Source: Halobacteriovoraceae bacterium (GTDB taxonomy: Bacteria; Bdellovibrionota; Bacteriovoracia; Bacteriovoracales; Bacteriovoracaceae). Taken from it: 64,000 nucleotides of DNA. The stretch covers positions 1 to 64,000 of the forward strand of contig JABGVH010000036.1 of NCBI GenBank assembly GCA_018646195.1, read 5' to 3'. A model generated the notes under the pieces. That model was not told where the DNA came from, searched no databases, and was given only the letters and a program-made list of their open reading frames with translations. The translations under genes and the position numbers were made by a program. Of the stretch, positions 24,946-32,839 are shown in pieces; position 1 is the first letter of the stretch; every line of letters begins with the position of its first letter.

Positions 24946-26010
24946 TTATTGAGGCTTTTGACAGTATTTTTGGGCAACATACTTACTAAATGTCACGAAT
25001 TCAGGAGTACAGAGCCTTGCCTCGTCATATTCAGTTTTTTCGCTTCTCTCTAAATTTTCTTCATTTTTAAGAACAAATTGACTCAAATTAGCTATCTCAC
25101 CACTCAGTTCAGCGCAATTTTTCTGATAATATTCTGGGTACTGATTTGTAATTAAATGGCCATGGTATTGCGACAATTGAATAAACCTTCCCTGATCCTC
25201 ATTACTATTTTTGAATTGAGAGCTATTAAAAGGAGCAGAGCCAGAAGATAAAAAATGATATTGAACAAAACTATCTGAGTAGAGCAGATCTTGCTGATTG
25301 AAGTCGTAGAATACCGTACCTTCTAGAGTATGATCTCTTATCCCTGACCAATTAAGGAACTCAATTTTAGAATCGGTTGCACTAAAAAGAGCTTTTAAAA
25401 ATTCAAAATTTAAAGAGGGCTCGGCCTCAATATCTTCTTCACCCATATACATAGTCTTGAAACTGAGACAGTATTTCGGAATCGAGTCCCAGCTGCTACC
25501 GTAGAAATCCTTCATCTCTTCTAATTTTCGAGTCAGGAATTCCAGGTCAAATTGTGCCTCGTCAATTAAGGCGGTCAAGTAGATCGCCTTGGGTGTCTTA
25601 ACTTGTTCTTCGCGAGAATTGGTTAAGCAAGGTGAATAGAAAGCTACTTTTGATGACCAATCGATTGGCACGATATTGGCAAATTTGTTATTAATTAAGA
25701 TCCGAGCTTCTGTTTTTCCAGGAGTAGGATTTAGGTAGAAAAATTTAAGTGTTGAGACTAGGCCATCTCGCGCCAAGAAGAAATCAAAATAGAGATTCAG
25801 CATATCAAGAGATTTAATTTCAAATAGAAAAAAGGAATTCACTGAGGAATAATAATAAAGTGAATGTGGTCTAAGGTACTCATGTATCTTGCTATCGAGG
25901 ACATCTGGCTTGATATAGAATTTCTTAGGTCGCAATTGATAAATCTCTCGAGAATATTCTCCAGACTTATTTAAAAAATCATCAATAGCTTCAATATTTA
26001 CACTATCCAA
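24946..26010 (-). CDS. Unknown protein (354 aa)
   Basis: I do not recognise this family. The start is TTG at 26010, supported by AAGGA six bases upstream. There is no signal peptide or membrane helix. The protein is rich in aromatic and acidic residues. No catalytic motif stands out: KTEARILINNKFANIVPIDW and SFKTMYMGEEDIEAEPSLNF are the most distinctive segments. It lies between a GT4 gene (11-base gap) and the nucleotidyltransferase-like gene, all leftward, so it probably works in the same pathway. Confidence 0.6.
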   Translation of the reverse strand: MDSVNIEAIDDFLNKSGEYSREIYQLRPKKFYIKPDVLDSKIHEYLRPHSLYYYSSVNSFFLFEIKSLDMLNLYFDFFLARDGLVSTLKFFYLNPTPGKTEARILINNKFANIVPIDWSSKVAFYSPCLTNSREEQVKTPKAIYLTALIDEAQFDLEFLTRKLEEMKDFYGSSWDSIPKYCLSFKTMYMGEEDIEAEPSLNFEFLKALFSATDSKIEFLNWSGIRDHTLEGTVFYDFNQQDLLYSDSFVQYHFLSSGSAPFNSSQFKNSNEDQGRFIQLSQYHGHLITNQYPEYYQKNCAELSGEIANLSQFVLKNEENLERSEKTEYDEARLCTPEFVTFSKYVAQKYCQKPQ

Positions 26011-26021
26011 TTTATTTCCTT

Positions 26022-27305
26022 CTAGAGATAGACCGAGTAAAGCTCACGATAAAAATTTGAAAAATTACCCTGGTCATCAAGGAATGGCGCATGGGCATTA
26101 AGCTTCCAAGCACTCCCTAGCTTCCCAAAATGATTATTAAAAGAGGTGAACCTCTCTGGTTCATTGCCTACTTCTTCTTTTATTGTATTAGATATTGTTT
26201 TTATACTTAATTTATCACCAACCTTTTCTGATAATTGTTGGCGCTGATTGGCATTGAGAGTTTCTTGAGCGGCTGCCATCATCTGTTTTAAAGCGATGAC
26301 TAAATTAGGTGCGACTTTTTTTCCTTCGACACTGCAAGGAACTAAGAGGCAATTATCCTGGGCCATGGAATTAAAAGACGAGTAGCCTCCCCAGTCTGAA
26401 AGAATTGCTGGCATTCCACAACAGAGTGCTTCGGCAGGAGACATTCCAAAATCTTCATCATTGTGGGTACTGAGACTAATAAAAGCATCTCCCGCGCAGT
26501 AGAGTGAATGCAATTGCTTTTGATCCAGATTTCCTAAATAATGAAATTTCTTTTCAGCCTCTTTTGGAAGTTTTCCAACCTGAGCATTCCAATGAAAATG
26601 AAATCCACCAGGAGCGACATATTTTCCTAAGAAAGGAACGCCTATATCGTCCATAGGTCCTGCAAAAATAATATGGCAATTAGAATTGAAGTTACTGTGC
26701 AAGTTCTGAAAAGTTGCAATCAGATCTAATACATTTTTTTGAATTGAGAGTCTTCCTGTATAGACGAAAACAAAATCATCATCTGCAATTTCGAATTGAT
26801 TTCTTATGGTATTACGAGCACCCGCTTCCCACTTAAAATCTTCTGTTGAAACGGGAAATGGAAGATAGGAAATTATTTTTTCTGGTTCAGTGACAAATGA
26901 GTTAAGTAAGGCGGCTTGTTTTTCCGAAGCGGCAAAAATTTTAACTTTTGTTTTTGCCAGCTGGCCCTCGACTCCAAGCCACTCAATAGGATTAAGTGTG
27001 AAATCGCCAAAGGCATGGAAATAGAGCTCCGGAAGTTTTCCCTCGCAAACTTGATCAAGGCATTTAATTAGGTCAAAGGGATGAGGCTTGTGGTCGATAA
27101 AGACTATTTTTTCAGGTGCCAGGCCAGCAATTTCTTTTGCAAGCTCCATTACTTGAAAGCGGTCCATCTGACTGTTTAGCGCCACAGACTGAATTGCGGT
27201 TTCCCCAAAGGCCATTTGGTAGGCCTTTTTTAGGTTGGCGACAATGCTTTGACAGCTGACCCAGCTTGATTTTGTCTCTTGATGTACCAGAAGTATTGGT
27301 TTCAT
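26022..27305 (-). CDS. Glycosyltransferase family 4
   Basis: The 427-residue enzyme shows a clearer GT4 pattern than its two relatives at 18-21 kb. FVYTGRLSIQKNVLDLIATF near residue 185 is the donor-site strand, followed by CHIIFAGPMDDIGVP, then HNDEDFGMSPAEALCCGMPAILSDWGG near residue 285, in which the E-x7-E motif is DFGMSPAEALCCGMP. The N-terminal half starts ILLVHQETKSSW and lacks a signal. It is the first gene of a leftward three-gene unit with a TATAGT -10 element seven bases before the start codon. It likely adds one sugar to the glycan. Confidence 0.88.
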   Translation of the reverse strand: MKPILLVHQETKSSWVSCQSIVANLKKAYQMAFGETAIQSVALNSQMDRFQVMELAKEIAGLAPEKIVFIDHKPHPFDLIKCLDQVCEGKLPELYFHAFGDFTLNPIEWLGVEGQLAKTKVKIFAASEKQAALLNSFVTEPEKIISYLPFPVSTEDFKWEAGARNTIRNQFEIADDDFVFVYTGRLSIQKNVLDLIATFQNLHSNFNSNCHIIFAGPMDDIGVPFLGKYVAPGGFHFHWNAQVGKLPKEAEKKFHYLGNLDQKQLHSLYCAGDAFISLSTHNDEDFGMSPAEALCCGMPAILSDWGGYSSFNSMAQDNCLLVPCSVEGKKVAPNLVIALKQMMAAAQETLNANQRQQLSEKVGDKLSIKTISNTIKEEVGNEPERFTSFNNHFGKLGSAWKLNAHAPFLDDQGNFSNFYRELYSVYL

Positions 27306-27312
27306 AATCTTG

Positions 27313-27318
27313 ACTATA
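27313..27318 (-). promoter_or_regulatory. -10 element, near-leaderless, for the GT4 gene
   Basis: TATAGT on the minus strand ends 7 bp before the ATG at 27305, with no Shine-Dalgarno between them. Confidence 0.4.
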
Positions 27319-27369
27319 CGTATTAAGGTTTAGGCGAAATTTTATCCCAGTTAAGGATAAATGGCAAAA

Positions 27370-28386
27370 TCAGCTATAAAGAGGGTCTTTGGCGTAGAGG
27401 TAATGGCAGCCCTGGCACTTGGGGGGAATGATATTTTGGCGCATGTTCTCTCTTAGTTCTACTAATTCAGATGAGTTGATACTCAGATTGGTTTGTGTCA
27501 GGTCACCGCTATAATCCCCGAGGGGGTATTGGCAGCAAGGGGAAGTCTGCCCCTTATTATTGACCAAGACCGTGTCCCAAAAATCGGGGCATTGGATTTT
27601 GGCGGCGGACTTAGGTTTCGAATTAAAGTCTGACCACCTGATAAGAATATTCTTACCATAGCGGGACTGATATTTATCTTTCAATTCTTTTAGATTCAGA
27701 TCTTCACGATAGAGGGTCTTTTCATTAGAGGCCTGATTTTCACGGATGTTTTCAATGGTCACCATGGCAATAGAATGTTTCTCAGCAAAAGCAAAAACCT
27801 CATCTAATTGCTTGATTCGATTCTGGGAGACAATGAAACTTAGATTTATCACGGTAGAATTACCTAATAGAGGCAGCCCTCTTTCTATTTTTTCAAGGTC
27901 TTCAGGATAATAACTAAGTGTCATCAAATCTAATGGTGCCTGCTGCAGTTCACGATAATATTTTTCAATCATCAGGCCATTGGTAATTATCGAGGTAAAG
28001 AATTTTCTTTTTTTGGCCTCGGCCAACATTAAAAATAGGTCTCTATTCATAAGGGGTTCGCCGCCATAAAAACAGATTCTCCCAACTTTAGGAGCAGAGC
28101 TTGCTTCTAGAATCTGGGTAAATTGAGATAAGTTCATCTCATCTTTCTGCCATTGATCTGGATTTAGCTCCCCTTCATAGTGACAAAAGGCACAGTCTTT
28201 ATTGCAGCGGGAGGTCAGTAGGAGAACCAAATTTGGCGGCGAGAATCGAAGGCGACTGCTGCGTCTTATGTGGCTCCAACGGACATAGAGTAAGCCAAAT
28301 ATTATTTTCAGGTAAATTACCGGGTTTAATGGGTAGTCCATCCTCCTGAAAATCTTAAAGTAGGCCATGAGCTTTCTTGGTGTCAT
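27370..28386 (-). CDS. Radical SAM/SPASM protein, copy A
   Basis: The 338-residue protein has the radical SAM cluster motif SRCNKDCAFC (Cys61, 65, 68) followed by RICFYGGEPLMN, the GGEP SAM-binding motif. The C-terminal SPASM-type region has QCPDFW, SPCCQYPLGDYSG and PPKCQGCHYLYAKDP, with enough cysteines for at least one more Fe-S cluster. The first ~45 residues are basic and hydrophobic (YLKIIFGLLYVRW) and could hold the protein to a membrane, as in radical SAM enzymes that act on lipid-linked substrates. It is divergent from copy B across only 27 bp. SPASM enzymes commonly modify peptides or carbohydrates. A PqqD-like gene 4-6 kb away allows a peptide substrate, but none is identified. Confidence 0.9.
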   Translation of the reverse strand: MTPRKLMAYFKIFRRMDYPLNPVIYLKIIFGLLYVRWSHIRRSSRLRFSPPNLVLLLTSRCNKDCAFCHYEGELNPDQWQKDEMNLSQFTQILEASSAPKVGRICFYGGEPLMNRDLFLMLAEAKKRKFFTSIITNGLMIEKYYRELQQAPLDLMTLSYYPEDLEKIERGLPLLGNSTVINLSFIVSQNRIKQLDEVFAFAEKHSIAMVTIENIRENQASNEKTLYREDLNLKELKDKYQSRYGKNILIRWSDFNSKPKSAAKIQCPDFWDTVLVNNKGQTSPCCQYPLGDYSGDLTQTNLSINSSELVELRENMRQNIIPPKCQGCHYLYAKDPLYS

Positions 28387-28393
28387 GGGTCTT

Positions 28394-28408
28394 ATTCTAT
28401 ATTATAAT
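28394..28408. promoter_or_regulatory. Back-to-back -10 elements of two radical SAM genes
   Basis: TAGAAT on the minus strand (28394-28399) ends 7 bp before copy A, and TATAAT on the plus strand (28403-28408) ends 5 bp before copy B. Only 27 bp separate the two ATG codons, so RNA polymerases must compete and each promoter extends into the opposite gene. Confidence 0.5.
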
Positions 28409-28413
28409 TCCTT

Positions 28414-29421
28414 ATGGCACTGCTCTTTTCCCTCTATCTTCGAACAGGATTGAAACTTCTCTTCAAGCCGCCCCATCTGAGGGTTTTTCTTAATTATTTT
28501 AAATATCTTTTTAACCGCCTTTCCCAGAGTGAATGGGTCAAGCATACTCCGATTCAGGTTGTTATTTATACCACGCCAAATTGTAATCTAAATTGCCCAT
28601 TCTGTTTTATAGGGGAAGAGTTGAATCCGGTAGATGGGGCTGATTATGAGCTGACTTTATCTCAATACTTAAACTTAAAGAAGTCTCTTTTTTTTAAGAA
28701 CTCATTGAGGGTTGGACTCTTGGGGGGAGAACCTTTTTTAGCAAAAGATATTTTTGAGATCTTGGAAGATATGAAAAGTGAAAGAAAAGTGACAACGATA
28801 GTGACTAATTGCACTCTTCTAAAAGGCGCTAAACTCGAACAATTTAAAAAAGTCGCCACTGATATGCTCGGGCTAAGTCTCTATCAATCAAATTATCAAG
28901 ACGTCGCAAGAGTTCATAGGGAATTGGCCGAGGAATCAGTAATTTGGGTTCAGGCGATAGTGGAGGCGGATGGCCTTTCTGAAGTTGAAAAAATGATTAA
29001 ATTTGCGATTGAGATTGGTTGTGGTGATTTAAGATTGGCCAATTATTATCCCACCGACGGACAAGGGCAAGAGAAGGTTATTAGAGAGGGAAATACTCAA
29101 TTTGAAAAACTAAAAAGAGAGTTGGCGGAAAAATACCAGGGGGTGATCAATCTCTCCTGGCCAATACCACTGCCTGCCAAAGTTATAAAAAAATCATGCC
29201 TTCAGCCGATCTCTTATGTTCATTTAAATAATAAGGGAGACCTCGGGGGCTGCTTTATTCGGCCTCCCAATAAATCTAGATATGGTAATATTTTCGAGTC
29301 CGATCCTTGGAATAAACAAGTCTATCGTGACCTGAGGGTAAATATGAGAAATGGTGAACAACCTGCTGATTCTCTTTGTAAAGATTGTGAGAATCTTGCT
29401 GGGGATCTCTATAAATTATGA
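28414..29421 (+). CDS. Radical SAM/SPASM protein, copy B
   Basis: The 335-residue protein has YTTPNCNLNCPFC (Cys57, 61, 64) for the SAM-binding 4Fe-4S cluster, LLGGEPFLAKD for SAM, and a C-terminal SPASM-like set (SCLQPISYVH, GDLGGCFIRPP and DSLCKDCENLAG). It is a distant paralogue of copy A, with the same length, a similar amphipathic N-terminus (LRVFLNYFKYLFNRL) and the same domain order. It overlaps the following aminotransferase by four bases (ATGA), so the two act together, perhaps as an oxidation or epimerisation followed by amination. Substrate unknown. Confidence 0.9.
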   Translation: MALLFSLYLRTGLKLLFKPPHLRVFLNYFKYLFNRLSQSEWVKHTPIQVVIYTTPNCNLNCPFCFIGEELNPVDGADYELTLSQYLNLKKSLFFKNSLRVGLLGGEPFLAKDIFEILEDMKSERKVTTIVTNCTLLKGAKLEQFKKVATDMLGLSLYQSNYQDVARVHRELAEESVIWVQAIVEADGLSEVEKMIKFAIEIGCGDLRLANYYPTDGQGQEKVIREGNTQFEKLKRELAEKYQGVINLSWPIPLPAKVIKKSCLQPISYVHLNNKGDLGGCFIRPPNKSRYGNIFESDPWNKQVYRDLRVNMRNGEQPADSLCKDCENLAGDLYKL

Positions 29422-30707
29422 GTGTGCCGCGTGGGAAATATCATACCGAAGCTCAATTAGTTTTTAATTCTTTTAAAGAATTATTTGTATCAAAATTAGA
29501 GAGAGGTTCTGGTGCCGAAAAATTTGAAAAAGAACTGGCGAGCTACTATTCTCTCAAAAAATGCATCACACTTTCATCCTGCCGCATGGCCTTCTACGGG
29601 CTATTAAAAGAATTAAATCTGCCTAGTGGTAGTGAGGTTTTGCTGGCGCCACTAACAGTTCCCGATATGATCAATTCAATTATTTCTCACGATTTAGTTC
29701 CTGTTTTTTTGGATATGGATGCAGATGACCACGGAATTAGTAAAATTGATTTAAAATTGAAGGTAGGAAGTAAATCGAAGGTTTTACTGGTCACTCATTT
29801 ATCGGGACTTTCGGTAGATGTAGAATCAATCGCCAGCTTTTGCAAGCAGCAGGGGCTGATTCTAATAGAAGATGTCTCTCAATCTCATGGTGCCAGCTAT
29901 GGAGGTCGCAAGCTTGGAACCTTCGGAGACTATTCAGTTATTTCATTCTCGTCTGGCAAGGGGATCTGTTCCTTTGTTGGGGGTGCGATCGTAAGCGATA
30001 AGGAAAGTCCGTTGTGCCAGATCGCGACAAGACTTCAGAATGAAAATTCAAAACCAAGTAAGGCAATGTTTTTTTTCCAACTACTTGAAAATTTTAAGAT
30101 AATTCTTCTTACTTCAAGATTCGTCTTTAATTTTCTTACGTACCCACTCTTGAGAATCTTCCTAGTCTTCTTTCCAAATAAAATTGACCAACTTCATAAA
30201 GAAAACTTGCTGGCTAAGTTCTTTAAAAGAGACCTGCACTTTGACGATCTACCAGTTAGAAGAGAACAAATGCCAAAAGATTTTAATTTTTGGTTTTCGG
30301 ACTGGCAGGCCCGAGTGGCGTCAAAGACCCTGTCTAGCTATAATCGCAAAGTCGAGAAACGAAAAATATTGGCAAAGTACTTAATTTCTAAATTAGAAGA
30401 TCGCGCCAAAGAAAAACTACCAAAATGCATCGAACGCAGGGATCAAAATGTATTCGTCCAACTTCCGATTTTTGTAGGAGAAATGAAATTTGAGTTCCAA
30501 AAATTCCTTCTCAAAAGAGGAGTTGATACCGGTTCCTATATGTTAACACTCTGCTCTGATACCTCTGTTTTCTCACAATACAATGGCCCAACTCCCGAGG
30601 CGCAAAAGATTGTCAATCAAACGGTCTTTTTGCCGACTCATGAATCTCTAAATCTTACAGATATGGATTTAATTGCAGAAGCTGTGAATGAATTCTTCAG
30701 GCATTAG
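29418..30707 (+). CDS. DegT/DnrJ/EryC1-type aminotransferase with hydrophobic insert, copy 1
   Basis: These PLP enzymes add an amino group to keto sugars. The 429-residue protein has EDVSQSHGASYGGRKLGTFG near residue 155, with the PLP-binding Asp in LIEDVSQ, and FSSGKGICSFVGGAIV near residue 177, in which Lys is the Schiff-base residue. Both are intact. Between residues ~215 and 265 it has an unusual hydrophobic insert (FFFQLLENFKIILL, FVFNFLTYPLLRIFLVFFP) not present in soluble DegT enzymes, suggesting membrane contact. The gene overlaps the radical SAM gene upstream by four bases and the GT2 gene downstream by 11 bases, convergent. Confidence 0.85.
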   Translation: MSVPRGKYHTEAQLVFNSFKELFVSKLERGSGAEKFEKELASYYSLKKCITLSSCRMAFYGLLKELNLPSGSEVLLAPLTVPDMINSIISHDLVPVFLDMDADDHGISKIDLKLKVGSKSKVLLVTHLSGLSVDVESIASFCKQQGLILIEDVSQSHGASYGGRKLGTFGDYSVISFSSGKGICSFVGGAIVSDKESPLCQIATRLQNENSKPSKAMFFFQLLENFKIILLTSRFVFNFLTYPLLRIFLVFFPNKIDQLHKENLLAKFFKRDLHFDDLPVRREQMPKDFNFWFSDWQARVASKTLSSYNRKVEKRKILAKYLISKLEDRAKEKLPKCIERRDQNVFVQLPIFVGEMKFEFQKFLLKRGVDTGSYMLTLCSDTSVFSQYNGPTPEAQKIVNQTVFLPTHESLNLTDMDLIAEAVNEFFRH

Positions 30708-31413
30708 TATTTTTCTTTAAAATAGTCATCTTGAAAAATAGTCTAACTAGGACAAAAAAGACGCTAACAATATTTTTGAATCGAAATGCTCGCGATCTCC
30801 TGCCTTTTTCAAAAATATCGACGACTCCCACTTCGCAATAGGTATGCTGCTTTTTTAGTAGACTGACTAAAAGTTCGGTTTCGTAGGCATAGCCCGTGGT
30901 CTTTATGGAAGTTGATTCGAATAGCTTCTTGGGAATGATACTTGATCCGTTGTAGTACTTTAGATTGAGTCCAAAAAGGGTATTGACGAATTTAAGATAG
31001 AGCACCGATAAGAAATAACGGAATACCGGCCTCTCATTGCTATTAAGCTGGTAGGACAGAACCAAGTCAGCACATCCTAATTTCTCAATAATTTTAGAAA
31101 GTTCTCTGGTGCAGGTATCTTTTTTGGCGTTAATCGAAATCAAGTATTCGAACCTGGCCTCATTAAAACCTCTATTAAGTGCAGTTCCTCTGCCTAAGTT
31201 TTTATGGTGGATGATTACTCTAATTTTATCGCTAGAAGCCGCTCTTTTGTGGGCGATATCTAAGGTCTGATCTTTGCTGCCATCATCTACAATCAAGATC
31301 TCGTAATCCTTCCAATCCGCGAAAAGGCCTTCGATCATGTCGATAGTATCCTCAAGGTTCTTTTCTTCGTTAAAGGCCGGGACCACGATACTAATGTCTT
31401 TTTCTCTATGCAT
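30697..31413 (-). CDS. Family 2 glycosyltransferase (polyprenyl-phosphate sugar synthase-like)
   Basis: The start at 31413 is chosen because AGGA is five bases upstream and DISIVVPAFNEE begins directly after. An in-frame ATG at 31464 would overlap the divergent aminotransferase. The ~238-residue protein has IVVPAFNEEKNLEDTIDMIE, ILIVDDGSKDQT with the metal- and nucleotide-binding acidic pair, and HKNLGRGTALNRGF, matching the GT2 group that includes dolichyl-phosphate-mannose synthase and polyprenyl-phosphate glycosyltransferases. A lysine- and arginine-rich, hydrophobic C-terminus (VFFVLVRLFFKMTILKK) suggests membrane attachment. Its product could be the donor used by the GT-C proteins in this locus, which is inference. 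Confidence 0.85.
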   Translation of the reverse strand: MHREKDISIVVPAFNEEKNLEDTIDMIEGLFADWKDYEILIVDDGSKDQTLDIAHKRAASSDKIRVIIHHKNLGRGTALNRGFNEARFEYLISINAKKDTCTRELSKIIEKLGCADLVLSYQLNSNERPVFRYFLSVLYLKFVNTLFGLNLKYYNGSSIIPKKLFESTSIKTTGYAYETELLVSLLKKQHTYCEVGVVDIFEKGRRSRAFRFKNIVSVFFVLVRLFFKMTILKKNTNA

Positions 31414-31448
31414 GCGCTTCCTGGATTGGAAATGGAAATTAAAGTAGC

Positions 31449-31454
31449 TATAAT
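31449..31454 (+). promoter_or_regulatory. -10 element, near-leaderless, for DegT copy 2
   Basis: TATAAT ends 8 bp before the ATG at 31463. No Shine-Dalgarno lies between them. Confidence 0.5.
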
Positions 31455-31462
31455 AGCTTATC

Positions 31463-32788
31463 ATGAGTCAAAAACTGAGCAGTTTCTTCAATAAGGTACC
31501 AAGGGCGATTTACTATATGTCTCCCTGGACCCCTATTAGATCTGCTCTCTCTATGCTTTTCAAGGGATTGCAACCTGGTCCACTTGTAGAAGTTTTTGAA
31601 AATAAGATGGCCGCAAAATTTGATTCGACTTTTGCTGTCGCAATGCCCCATGCTCGTATTGGTTTGCACTATGCTTTGAAATGTTACGAGTACCTGCCTG
31701 ATGATGAAGTGCTTATGACTGCAATTAACCTGTACGACATGGTTAATATGGTTAGGCTGGCCGGGCTAAGGCCGGTCTTTGTTGATCTTAAAAAAGAAGA
31801 CTACTCAATTGACCTCGAAGACTTGAAGAGTAAGGTCGGACCAAAGAGTAAGTTTTTAATTTTGACTCACTTGAATGGCTTTGTTCCGGACATGGAAAGG
31901 ATTCAGGCCGCTTGTAGTGAGCTGGGACTTATTCTCATTCAAGACTCTACCCAAAATTATAATAGTCGTTTCAAAGGCCGCTCTTTAACTGAGTTCTCTG
32001 AAATTTCTGTATATTCCCTCTGTGATTTAAAGTTAGTTCATACTCATATAGGAGCTATGATCTTCACTAATAGTGAAAGGCAGGCACAGGCACTTAAAGA
32101 ATTAGGTAAGCAAGATTTTTCTAAACCTTCCAAGCGCTATCTACTAAAGTTTTTGCTGGAGGATTTTTTGGCCTCCTTCTTATTGAGACGAAAAATTTTT
32201 TCAGTGAGTATGTACTATGTTTTTCGCCTGGTTTCTCTGGTCAATCCACAAGTAATCGCCAATCTAACCAGTGGTAAAGGAATAAGTATTGCGGGAATTT
32301 CTCTTTTCAAGGGACTTTATGGTGGAGGAGGCGATGTATTGCGAAAGCAGTTTCCTAGCGGGATGCTTCACCATTTTTCTGAATTACAGGCCAGTATAGG
32401 ATTAGCGAGATTAGAGAAAGCCGAAGAGATTGAGAGGAAAAGAGTCGGAAATGCCGAGCTCTTTTACAGCTTGCTAGAAAAAACTCCTGAAGACTGCAAA
32501 CCACAACTCATCACTGATGCTTATCATACCTATTGGAAGGCCCCTCTTTTCTTAGAGGAGCCTGTAAAGTTTCAAAAATACTTACTGCAAAACTCTATCG
32601 ATGCGGCAGGAACAAACTTGCCTTGTTATAGTGACGTGGACCTTTTTAAACAATTTCGAGGCGCTACCGAGCAGGCCTCCAAACTGCGCAACGGTACCAT
32701 CTACATTCCTCTCCACTACTATCTAGATAAATCTGAGGTGACGGCGATTGCCGCTGTGGTTGATGGTTATTTTGAGAGCTCCAGGTAA
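31463..32788 (+). CDS. DegT-type aminotransferase with hydrophobic insert, copy 2
   Basis: This 441-residue paralogue of the protein encoded at 29418 keeps LILIQDSTQNYNSRFKGRSL near residue 150, with the PLP Asp, and VYSLCDLKLVHTHIGAMIF near residue 177, in which the Lys of CDLK fills the Schiff-base position. The flanking residues are divergent from the usual G-K-x-x-x-x-G-E-G-G pattern (HTHIGAM), so activity or substrate may be altered. Like copy 1 it has a long middle insert with hydrophobic helices (LLKFLLEDFLASFLLRR, YYVFRLVSLVNP). Copy 2 follows divergent GT2 and has its own promoter. Confidence 0.8.
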   Translation: MSQKLSSFFNKVPRAIYYMSPWTPIRSALSMLFKGLQPGPLVEVFENKMAAKFDSTFAVAMPHARIGLHYALKCYEYLPDDEVLMTAINLYDMVNMVRLAGLRPVFVDLKKEDYSIDLEDLKSKVGPKSKFLILTHLNGFVPDMERIQAACSELGLILIQDSTQNYNSRFKGRSLTEFSEISVYSLCDLKLVHTHIGAMIFTNSERQAQALKELGKQDFSKPSKRYLLKFLLEDFLASFLLRRKIFSVSMYYVFRLVSLVNPQVIANLTSGKGISIAGISLFKGLYGGGGDVLRKQFPSGMLHHFSELQASIGLARLEKAEEIERKRVGNAELFYSLLEKTPEDCKPQLITDAYHTYWKAPLFLEEPVKFQKYLLQNSIDAAGTNLPCYSDVDLFKQFRGATEQASKLRNGTIYIPLHYYLDKSEVTAIAAVVDGYFESSR

Positions 32789-32822
32789 CATGGTGCATGG
32801 CGACATCCGCCCCAGCGAATCT

Positions 32823-32828
32823 TATAAT
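32823..32828 (+). promoter_or_regulatory. -10 element upstream of SGNH gene
   Basis: TATAAT ends 11 bp before the ATG at 32840, giving a 5' leader of only a few bases at most. Confidence 0.45.
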
Positions 32829-32839
32829 TAACGTTACTT

